Shown piece by piece: positions 40,440 through 46,671 of a stretch of 64,000 bases of DNA; positions within the stretch are counted from its first letter, which is position 1, and each line of letters opens with the position of its first letter. Origin of the DNA: Bifidobacterium tissieri (GTDB lineage Bacteria > Actinomycetota > Actinomycetes > Actinomycetales > Bifidobacteriaceae); contig NZ_MWWV01000001.1 in assembly GCF_002259645.1 (NCBI RefSeq), forward strand, positions 1-64,000, in the 5' to 3' direction. The notes under the pieces are model-generated. The model saw only the letters and a list, made by a program, of their open reading frames with translations, had not been told where the DNA came from and searched no databases. The position numbers were made by a program, and so were the translations under genes.

Positions 40440-40709
40440 ATGTCAAACATGAAACGGTGGCTGCGCGAGATGGGCATTCCCAGCTCTCAATTGGCCATCC
40501 AGACAAACCAATCCCGATCCAGCATCACTCAGAAGTTGAATCGCAAAACCGAATGGCAGCGACGAGACTGCCTGCTGATCCGAGAACTGTATGGCCTGTC
40601 CTCGGATTTCATTCAGGACCTTATTCCCTACGAGACGGAATTCCCTTCCGGGATCGCGAAGGGAGGCGATAACTCACTGTCGAAGCGCTGCGGGCTTACT
40701 GCTCGTTGA
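40440..40709 (+). CDS. small Cro-like DNA-binding protein
   Basis: An 89-residue protein beginning MSNMKRWLREMGIPSSQLAI. The segment PSSQLAIQTNQSRSSITQKLNRK reads as a lambda-Cro-like helix-turn-helix. ATG at 40440 follows GGAGAGGC and lies just right of the third operator. Divergent from the XRE gene, so the pair resembles a phage or ICE lysogeny switch. Family assignment is by pattern only. Confidence 0.65.
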   Translation: MSNMKRWLREMGIPSSQLAIQTNQSRSSITQKLNRKTEWQRRDCLLIRELYGLSSDFIQDLIPYETEFPSGIAKGGDNSLSKRCGLTAR

Positions 40710-40843
40710 GTGTTCGTTGATAGAGGTGGCCGGCTCTCCAGGATCTGGAAATGGTGGAGGGCCGGCCGTGCAAATAACCGTTCCCGGGCGTTGAAAATGT
40801 CGCCAAACGTTTTCGCCCGGGTTGAGTCAAGGAGTTATCGCAC

Positions 40844-41026
40844 ATGCATGATTTTACGAGTTCAGCTTGTGCTTCCCTGAGTGCCTTCAAGGATAGGGCT
40901 GTTCGGGATTCGCGGAGTTTGGAAAACGATGGGTTGTCGTCCCGTGTCCCGGACGGCATGGTGGACGGGTATGCCGCGGTGTTGCGGTCGATGGTGGATC
41001 ATCCCGCCGGATCGGGGGTGTTGTGA
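40844..41026 (+). CDS. 60-residue hypothetical protein
   Basis: Starts MHDFTSSACASLSAFKDRAV; the ATG follows AAGGAGTTATCGCAC, a good ribosome-binding site. Its stop overlaps the next ATG by one base (TGATG), so it is the first gene of the long rightward operon. No family recognised; mildly amphipathic, no membrane helix. Confidence 0.65.
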   Translation: MHDFTSSACASLSAFKDRAVRDSRSLENDGLSSRVPDGMVDGYAAVLRSMVDHPAGSGVL

Positions 41027-41619
41027 TGCTTGGTTCGTGTCTGTTGTCGGTGGCGCGGGATCTGTCCGTGTTGGAGACGCCGTCGGATGGTTCCCGGTTC
41101 CTGTCGGATCGTTGTCTGGGATTCGATGACCGTGTGCTGGCGTATGAGCGTGTGCATGGTCGTGTCTCGTCGCTGCGCGCGTTGGTGGATGCCGGTCGCG
41201 CGTTGGGTGCCAGGCATTGCTCGTGGCTGGAGGTTCCGGTGGTGCGCGCCGATGGCGGTACCGGTCTGGATGCGTTGAAGGCGGATCTTCTGGGGTTCTT
41301 CGCGGCGCGTGCCGGTCTGGGCTCGTGTCGTGTGGAGTTCGGTGCGGAGTCGTTGCGTCTGGATGCGGGTTCGCGTCCGGCCACGGATCGTCTGTTCGTG
41401 GCCTGGATGGGCGCGGAGTCGTGGCGGGCCGCGATGTGGGGTTTGACGTGTCTGAATGCGGGGCTGCCGTTGACGGTCTCGAATCGTGATGATTTCTATG
41501 CCGGGGTGGCCCATCATCTGCTGGACCCGGAGGCTGTGGCCGTGGATGTGTCCCCGGCGTTCGTGCTGGGCATGCGCCTGGGCGCGGAGTCGGGCGATCG
41601 TCTGCTTGGAGGTGAGTGA
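41026..41619 (+). CDS. hypothetical protein of the mobile element
   Basis: A 197-residue soluble protein starting MLGSCLLSVARDLSVLE; several Trp-containing segments (FVAWMGAESWRAAMWGLTCLN) suggest a compact fold. I cannot assign a family. It is coupled to the previous small gene by a one-base overlap and followed after one base by the Rep-like gene. Confidence 0.7.
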   Translation: MLGSCLLSVARDLSVLETPSDGSRFLSDRCLGFDDRVLAYERVHGRVSSLRALVDAGRALGARHCSWLEVPVVRADGGTGLDALKADLLGFFAARAGLGSCRVEFGAESLRLDAGSRPATDRLFVAWMGAESWRAAMWGLTCLNAGLPLTVSNRDDFYAGVAHHLLDPEAVAVDVSPAFVLGMRLGAESGDRLLGGE

Positions 41620-41620
41620 C

Positions 41621-42850
41621 GTGACCGTGGTGACGATGGTGTGGGTGCAGAAGAACGTGACCTGCGTGGGCAATTCCACGAAGGCGGTCCTGGCGTATCT
41701 GGCGTTCCGCGCGCATTTCGATGACGGGACGGCGTCGTGGCCCGCTGTGGATACGATCTCGCATGATCTGGGCATCGGACGGCGTACGGTGCAGCGCGCG
41801 ATGGATCGTCTTCTGGAGATGGGGCTGATCGAGTACGGGCAGCAGGATTTCGCCGGGTTCAATCCGAAGACGGGCGAGTCGGTGCGTCAGGATCGTCGCA
41901 CGGTGGTGTGGAACGTGGTGTGCCGTGACATTCCCGCCGAGGCGGTCGAGGAGCCTGTGGGGGACGATTCCCCCGCCGGGTCCGGTGATGAGGTCGATGG
42001 CGTGGTCGACGGCGTCGATGAGGCCGGTGTGGAGGGTCGGGAGACCGGTTCCGGACAAAATGACGCCCCGTGCCCGGAGGCTGAACGGGGTGACATTTTG
42101 TCAGAAAAACGTGACATTTTGTCAGAAAAACGTGACAAAATGTCACCCAATATACATAGAAATACATTTAAATACATTTCCCCCTCTGTCCCCCAAGGGG
42201 ACATCTCCCCCTGCGGGGGCGATCCCGATGATGCTGTTCCCGTCGATGGTGCTGATGCCGGTGGCGGCGGTTCCGCGGATGCGGATGGGTTCCTGTCCTG
42301 GTTCGAGGGAAGACGTGCCGATCTGGGGTTGCCCCGGCGCGGGTTCACGGATCGTGACCGTCGCGCGGTCGTCTCGCTGCTGGATCGTCTCTCGGCCGAT
42401 GGCGTGGCGGATGCCGTGGGCGAGGCGCGGCGGGTGTGCGATCACGCGTTCTCGGAGCCGCGTCTGGTCCGGCGTGTGACATCCCCGCGTCAGCTGGCGC
42501 GCCTGTTCGACGAGCTGCGCGACGATCTGGCGTTGGCGGATCACGCGGCCGGCCCCGGTGGCACGTATGGCGTGCCGGATGATCTCGAGCATCGCTGCCG
42601 CAGGCTGCTGGACGGTCTGACGGTCGAGGACGGCAACGACGGGTTCATGGCCCGGCGCGAGTTGCGCAGGCTGCTGCGCGAGGGCGTGGGCGAGGCCGAG
42701 GCGCTGGAGGCGGCTCTGGAGGCGGGCCGGGCCTGCCAGGCGAGTCTGGACGCGGAGCGGCGCGAGCGGGCCGACCGGTCCAGGCCGCGTCGGGATGGGT
42801 TCCGTCCGTCGTTCGCGGGCAATCCGTTGTATCGGGGGGCCGACGCGTGA
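41621..42850 (+). CDS. winged-helix replication-initiator-like protein
   Basis: A 409-residue DNA-binding protein. Residues about 25-75 (STKAVLAYLAFRAH, TISHDLGIGRRTVQRAMDRLLEMGLIEY) form a helix-turn-helix_36-type winged helix, as in many plasmid Rep and primosome proteins. A long acidic linker follows, then a helical C-terminal domain with DLGLPRRGFTDRDRRAV. GTG start at 41621 follows GGAGGTGAGTGAC. The linker region holds iteron-like DNA at 42090-42146, so the gene may contain the origin that its product binds. Replication role is inferred; a transcription factor is the alternative. Confidence 0.72.
   Translation: MTVVTMVWVQKNVTCVGNSTKAVLAYLAFRAHFDDGTASWPAVDTISHDLGIGRRTVQRAMDRLLEMGLIEYGQQDFAGFNPKTGESVRQDRRTVVWNVVCRDIPAEAVEEPVGDDSPAGSGDEVDGVVDGVDEAGVEGRETGSGQNDAPCPEAERGDILSEKRDILSEKRDKMSPNIHRNTFKYISPSVPQGDISPCGGDPDDAVPVDGADAGGGGSADADGFLSWFEGRRADLGLPRRGFTDRDRRAVVSLLDRLSADGVADAVGEARRVCDHAFSEPRLVRRVTSPRQLARLFDELRDDLALADHAAGPGGTYGVPDDLEHRCRRLLDGLTVEDGNDGFMARRELRRLLREGVGEAEALEAALEAGRACQASLDAERRERADRSRPRRDGFRPSFAGNPLYRGADA
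42090..42180. other. iteron-like repeats and AT-rich tract inside the rep-like gene (candidate origin)
   Basis: Two identical 21-bp direct repeats at 42090-42110 and 42111-42131, each with the palindrome TGACA-TTT-TGTCA, are followed by GTGACA-AAA-TGTCAC at 42132-42146 and then an AT-rich tract (42147-42179) in otherwise very GC-rich DNA. A weaker half-site, GACAAAATGAC, lies near 42055. The encoded peptide repeats ILSEKRD. Direct iterons next to a melting region are the standard anatomy of a Rep-dependent origin. Confidence 0.65.
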
Positions 42851-43269
42851 GCGGCATGGATGGCGCGATGTGCGTCAGGGTCGCGGCGCGTAGCCGGGAG
42901 CTGGCCGATCGGATGTTCGCGGTCCCGGCTGCGGGTCGTGCCGATCGTCGGGCCCGCAGCGCGGCCAGGCGGCTGTGCGATGTGTGCCCGGTGCGGGATC
43001 TGTGCCTGTCGGAGACGCTGGTGCGGCGCACGCGGGACGATGTGCTGGCGGGTGGTCTGACGTATCAGGAGCGGTGCGTGCTGAGCCATGAGATCGCCGA
43101 TGATCTGGGCGTGACCCTGCGGGGCATGTCGGTCCTGTCGTCGGATGCGGTGCTGTCGTGGCTGCGCGACCATCCCGGCGCGGTGGAGCGCGCCAGGGCG
43201 CGTACCCGCGCCTACTGGCGTAGTTTCAAGCATCCTCATGGCGTGCGGGTGCAGGGAAGGCTGTTCTAG
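42847..43269 (+). CDS. WhiB-like iron-sulfur regulator
   Basis: A 140-residue protein with the four cysteines of the WhiB [4Fe-4S] ligand set: C9, C44, C47 and C53, that is C-x34-C-x2-C-x5-C. The cluster region CDVCPVRDLC is followed by VLAGGLTYQER near residues 67-76, the G[VI]WGGLT-like motif of the family. GTG start overlaps the rep stop (GTGA). WhiB proteins are redox- or partner-dependent transcription regulators; here one is encoded within the transfer element, so it may gate its gene expression by redox or NO state. Confidence 0.82.
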   Translation: MSGMDGAMCVRVAARSRELADRMFAVPAAGRADRRARSAARRLCDVCPVRDLCLSETLVRRTRDDVLAGGLTYQERCVLSHEIADDLGVTLRGMSVLSSDAVLSWLRDHPGAVERARARTRAYWRSFKHPHGVRVQGRLF

Positions 43270-43282
43270 GGGCGTGGTTTCC

Positions 43283-43690
43283 ATGATGTTTCTGCAGATG
43301 TTCGACGGGTCGCCCGATGTGGGTCTGATCGTGCCGTTGGCGAGGGTCCGCGCCGACGGTCCGGTCGAGTTCCTGGCGTCGGGCTGGCCCGGGCTGGCGC
43401 GTGACTGCGTTCCGGCGGCCCGTGCGGCGGCCGACGCTCTGGTGGGCCGGTATGGTCTGGTCTCGGTCGACGCGCCGGAGGACGGTGGCCCGTTGCTGCT
43501 GGCGTTGGATTCCTCGCGGTCCGGGTCGTCGCGGCTGCTGATGGAGGTCGGGTTCTCGGTGCGTCCCCTGCGCATGCGGGGGATGCGGGTGCGGTCCGGC
43601 CGCGCGTCGGATGTGTGCTGGGCGTTGGACGGGTTCCTGTCCCGGATGGACGCCGGTCCGCGTCATGCGGCCGTCGCCCGGACGGTGTGA
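43283..43690 (+). CDS. hypothetical protein of the mobile element
   Basis: About 135 residues from an ATG at 43283 (or 43286), beginning MMFLQMFDGSPDVGLIVPLARV. Predicted soluble; no known domain. It sits between the WhiB-like gene and parA on the same strand. Confidence 0.55.
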   Translation: MMFLQMFDGSPDVGLIVPLARVRADGPVEFLASGWPGLARDCVPAARAAADALVGRYGLVSVDAPEDGGPLLLALDSSRSGSSRLLMEVGFSVRPLRMRGMRVRSGRASDVCWALDGFLSRMDAGPRHAAVARTV

Positions 43691-43767
43691 CGGTATGGCG
43701 GTATCGGGGTGTTCCGGTGCGTGCCGTTGTCGGTTTTTGGTTTTTGGAGTTTTCAGGGAGTTTGGTC

Positions 43768-44367
43768 ATGATCGTGACGATCGCGAATGCGAAGGGCGGG
43801 GTGGCGAAGACCACCAGCGCGATGTTTCTGGCGGCGGCGTATGCGCGCCGGTTCGAGTCCTCGGTGCCGGTGGTGCTGGACGCGGACCCGCAGGCGTCGG
43901 CGAGTCTGTGGAGGGATCTCGTCGAGGATTCGGGCGGGTGTCTTGGGTTTGATGTGGCGGCGGCGAATCTGAGCACGCTGCGTCGGCTGGACCGGGTGCG
44001 GGCGGGCTCGTTCGTGGTGGTGGACGCGCCGCCGCAGGGCCGGCTGCTGGAGACCGCGATCGGGGTGGCCGATTTCGTGGTGGTGCCCTCGTCGGATAGT
44101 CCTCTGGATCTGCAGCAGGCGTGGGCGACGTTGGCGGCGGTCCCGCGGGAGCGGCCGGCGGCGGTTCTGCTGGCGCGTGTGGAGCCGGGCACGACGGCGT
44201 ATGCGCGGAGCGTGTCGGCGCTTGAGGGGGCGTCGACTCCCCGGTTCGACGCGGTGGTGCGCAAGCGTCAGGATCTCAAGCGGTGCATGGGCCGGTGTCC
44301 GTCGAAGCTGTGGGAGTACGGGCAGGTGCTCGACGAGCTGCTGGAGGTGGTCCGGGATGGTGAGTGA
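43768..44367 (+). CDS. parA: ParA-family partition ATPase
   Basis: A 199-residue ATPase that segregates or positions the element DNA. The deviant Walker A KGGVAKTTSA is at residues 9-18, with VVLDADPQASAS and VVVDAPP as the A' and B motifs. It lacks a helix-turn-helix and is of the short ParA type, which normally works with a small DNA-binding partner. The ATG follows AGGGAGTTTGGTC. The next small gene overlaps it by 11 bases. Confidence 0.92.
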   Translation: MIVTIANAKGGVAKTTSAMFLAAAYARRFESSVPVVLDADPQASASLWRDLVEDSGGCLGFDVAAANLSTLRRLDRVRAGSFVVVDAPPQGRLLETAIGVADFVVVPSSDSPLDLQQAWATLAAVPRERPAAVLLARVEPGTTAYARSVSALEGASTPRFDAVVRKRQDLKRCMGRCPSKLWEYGQVLDELLEVVRDGE

Positions 44368-44605
44368 TCTCGCGTACAGGCCCTCGAGGCCGCGTCCGGC
44401 GTCCGGCTCGCCGTTGGACGTCGTGTTCGCCGCCGGCGGCCGGTCCCGTGCCTCGTCCGTGTCGGATGAGGGGTGGGCGAAGACGTCGGTCGCGATGCGC
44501 CGGTCGACCCGTCGCAGGGTGAAGCTGTTCGCCCTGGAGCATGACATGAGCATGCAGGAGGTCGTTGATCTGGCGTTGATGGAGTATCTGTCCGGCCGGG
44601 AGTGA
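44357..44605 (+). CDS. ribbon-helix-helix-like partner of ParA
   Basis: An 82-residue basic protein. The C-terminal TSVAMRRSTRRRVKLFALEHDMSMQEVVDLALMEYL reads as a ribbon-helix-helix DNA-binding fold, and the N-terminal tail is disordered and Arg/Ser-rich, as in small ParB/ParG-type centromere binders whose tails stimulate ParA. The ATG follows GGAGGTGGTCCGGG inside parA. A centromere was not identified. Confidence 0.75.
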   Translation: MVSDLAYRPSRPRPASGSPLDVVFAAGGRSRASSVSDEGWAKTSVAMRRSTRRRVKLFALEHDMSMQEVVDLALMEYLSGRE

Positions 44606-44629
44606 CGGCCGTGCTGTTGAAGGGAGTTC

Positions 44630-45025
44630 ATGATGAGCATTTCGAGGTCGGATCTGCCGTATCTGAGGTCGCTGCGCGCGGTGGAGCGGGTGTCCTGGCA
44701 TGACGGTCGGGCGAGGATCCGGTATACGGAGGAGTTCCGTCGCATGGCGGCCAGGCGGTATCGGGAGGGCGAGTCGCCGGCCAGGATCTTCCGCGAGGCG
44801 GGTCTGGATTCCGCGATGATCGGCTACAAGCGCATCGAGCGGTGCATCGCGCGCTGGCGTGATCTGCCAGACGGGGACGCGGCCGCGCCGTCCGCGACGC
44901 GGGTTCCGGCCGCGCCCGTGCGGCGTCGGGCCCGTTCCTCGGGTGATCGTGCGACGGTGCGGGCGCTGTCGTATCGGGTCGCGGAGCTGGAGGGCCGGAT
45001 AGCGGAGCTGGAGACGCGTCTCTGA
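44630..45025 (+). CDS. helix-turn-helix (transposase OrfA-like) protein
   Basis: A 131-residue basic protein. The region YTEEFRRMAARRYREGESPARIFREAGLDSAMIGYKRIERCIARW resembles the DNA-binding domain found in IS3-type OrfA proteins and in element-encoded regulators; the C-terminal RALSYRVAELEGRIAELETRL is a short coiled coil. No transposase catalytic domain or inverted repeats are adjacent, so a stand-alone regulator is more likely than an IS remnant. ATG at 44630 or 44633. Confidence 0.6.
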   Translation: MMSISRSDLPYLRSLRAVERVSWHDGRARIRYTEEFRRMAARRYREGESPARIFREAGLDSAMIGYKRIERCIARWRDLPDGDAAAPSATRVPAAPVRRRARSSGDRATVRALSYRVAELEGRIAELETRL

Positions 45026-45142
45026 TTGGCCGGCGGGGTGCCCGGTGGGGGTCGTGCGGGTTTGAACCGCACCCCGGTTGTTGGACTGGAGTGATTCAGG
45101 TTCGATGATCGGAGGCGCGGTTCGGTATTGCCCGGTTCCGCC

Positions 45143-45715
45143 TTATTTCGGCGTGATGGTGCGGGAGCCGGTCAATGGGTGCAGGACGGTTCCGACCTGT
45201 TGTATCGATCGGCTTGTTATGCTCACATTACGGACCGTTCGCGGCGCGTATACATCGGCATCGGGATCCAGAGGCGGTTCGTCTGCAAGAGTGACGCCGA
45301 TGCACCATTGGCTCGTGCCGAGGAAATACCGGTAGTCCGAGCTGGCGGATTCGGCGATATATTTGACGCTTTCGGGCATGAGCAGCATCATCGGCAGGAC
45401 GGACAGCTTATCGTTTGTGATTCCTCTGTTGTGGGAATGTCTGATGTTCAGGCCCTTTGTCTTTCCTGATAATAGGGCATCGAAGAACACTTCGGATCTC
45501 ACGGGCTTGTTCTTCCGCCTATAGAGGCGTTGGGGAACCGTGCATTCGAGTCCACACAGGTGCATGAAGTGGTGCTTTTGCCAGTGGATGTCAAGCGCCA
45601 TGCCGTTGAACTCGATGATGGTGTGCCGACCGAGTAGACCTTCTTTATAGGTTACGGCCAAAGGTCGGAGTCGTTCGATAACGGCGGGGATGTCGTCGTC
45701 CCTGCCGTATCCCAT
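45143..45715 (-). CDS. PBECR4-like nuclease-domain protein
   Basis: A 190-residue protein on the strand opposite to its neighbours and visibly less GC-biased in codon use. The segment WQKHHFMHLCGLECTVPQ (about residues 45-62), then FFDALLSGKTKGLNI and DKLSVLPMML, matches the pattern of PBECR4, a phage/ICE-associated member of the barnase-EndoU-colicin-RelE RNase superclass (FxHLxG signature). ATG follows GGAGGAGTGATTCG. It lies beside a large structured RNA candidate. The family match is by eye; catalytic residues are not proven. It may be a defence, addiction or phage-exclusion RNase. Confidence 0.6.
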   Translation of the reverse strand: MGYGRDDDIPAVIERLRPLAVTYKEGLLGRHTIIEFNGMALDIHWQKHHFMHLCGLECTVPQRLYRRKNKPVRSEVFFDALLSGKTKGLNIRHSHNRGITNDKLSVLPMMLLMPESVKYIAESASSDYRYFLGTSQWCIGVTLADEPPLDPDADVYAPRTVRNVSITSRSIQQVGTVLHPLTGSRTITPK

Positions 45716-45779
45716 CGAATCACTCCTCCGTAAAGTATGTAAGCCGGGGAAACGCGACTTTCCCCCGGCCCCGCTGTTC

Positions 45780-46199
45780 GGGATCCGTGTTTGTATGGCC
45801 CTCTGCTAGGCGGCCCGTGACGCGAACGGGCCTACGGGAGGTTCGGTCTTGCGACCGCTTCGCCTTCTCCCAAGGCTAGGTGTCTCTATCGTGGCCGCCG
45901 CGGGCAGCGACTTCTGACATCACGGCAGAGGATCCCAAGGTGCGGTAAGCTCAAGCATCAGCCCCGACCTCCGGACGGGAAGAGGAGCATGGGCCAAGCT
46001 ATGCCTTAAAGGTATCGTCATCTCGCGACGTTTGAGTCCGCTTGCGGGCGAATCGATCCCGATTTTGGTATCCATGGGCATCCAATCCGCCGCAGTCTCG
46101 ATGTTAGATATAACAAATCGAACACCGAGACTATACTGGCTGATGAGTTTTATTGACTTACTGCGTCCGGGCCTGCTGCAACAGGCCCGGACGTTTTTT
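45780..46199 (+). ncRNA. large structured RNA candidate
   Basis: A gene-free 490-bp stretch dense in nested complementarity. A closing helix pairs GGGATC (about 45779-45785) and CTCTGC with GCAGAGGATCCC (about 45945-45956). Within it are GGCCCGT/ACGGGCC, GGGAG/CTCCC enclosing GGTC-TTGC-GACC (a GCAA tetraloop if read on the minus strand). Further on are GCAT/ATGC, AATCG/CGATT and AGTCTCG/CGAGACT enclosing TGTTA/TAACA. The strong plus-strand terminator at 46165-46199 suggests rightward transcription; the minus strand as a PBECR4 leader is also possible. No known RNA family is recognised. Confidence 0.45.
46165..46199 (+). terminator. strong intrinsic terminator
   Basis: An 11-bp perfect stem GTCCGGGCCTG/CAGGCCCGGAC with loop CTGCAA is followed by six T residues. 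Confidence 0.9.
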
Positions 46200-46204
46200 C
46201 ATGT

Positions 46205-46504
46205 TCAGGCGGAGACGGTCGAGGCGCGCACGCTGTCGGCCAACCATTGATCCACATCCTCCTTCCGATACACCACCATCCTCGCGGACGGCTTGATGAA
46301 CCTGGGCCCCTTCCCCGTGTACCGCAACCGGGCGGCATGCGCCGATGATGGCGCGGCCGTCTCGAGGAACCGCGTATCCGGCAGTCCATGAGCCGCCCTT
46401 AATAAACCACGTCCAGCTTTCGGGGCGCGGTTCGGTTCGTCTGGCCCCTTTTCCCGTTTCGTTCCGGGGGTATTGCGGTATTGCGGTTCTTCGGTTTGCC
46501 GCAT
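46205..46504 (-). CDS. excisionase/AlpA-like helix-turn-helix protein
   Basis: The C-terminal 60 residues (DTRFLETAAPSSAHAARLRYTGKGPRF, then KPSARMVVYRKEDVDQWLADS) match the winged helix-turn-helix of excisionases, including the GKGPRF wing and the YRKEDVDQWL helix. The N-terminal 40 residues from the ATG at 46504 are low-complexity and lack homology, and no ribosome-binding site precedes that ATG. The true start may be internal and non-ATG, or the 5' end may be decayed. If functional it would help excise the element. Confidence 0.5.
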   Translation of the reverse strand: MRQTEEPQYRNTPGTKREKGPDEPNRAPKAGRGLLRAAHGLPDTRFLETAAPSSAHAARLRYTGKGPRFIKPSARMVVYRKEDVDQWLADSVRASTVSA

Positions 46505-46520
46505 GTTCGGGGTTTTTGGT

Positions 46521-46562
46521 TTTCCAAACTCCGTCCGCGTCGTTCGGGGTTTGATGGTTGTC
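46521..46562. promoter_or_regulatory. shared leader element upstream of the pilus operon
   Basis: TTCCAAACTC followed after a GC-rich stretch by TTCGGGGTTTGATGGTTG is repeated at 53998-54036 upstream of the transfer operon. The surrounding TTGCGG/GGTATCGGGG motifs also recur before parA at about 43690-43760. Confidence 0.5.
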
Positions 46563-46671
46563 GGCCCCTTCGGGGGCTGATTTCCATTTCCATTTTCGGG
46601 GGACGGGCCGGCCTTGCCGGTCCCGTTCCCGATGGGGATCGGGATCCGTGGGTTTTCGGAGGAGAGTTTTC

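Noticed and set aside
44630..45025. Insertion-sequence remnant (IS3 OrfA)
   Set aside because: No OrfB, no terminal inverted repeats and no target duplication are seen; treated as a stand-alone DNA-binding protein.
45741..45775. Intrinsic terminator from the GCCGGGG/CCCCGGC stem
   Set aside because: No T-run follows on either strand; it may simply be part of the structured region.
45900..46000. tmRNA-like GGGGCTGAT start on the minus strand
   Set aside because: The tag ORF, tRNA-like ends and pseudoknot order of tmRNA are missing; only a short match is present.
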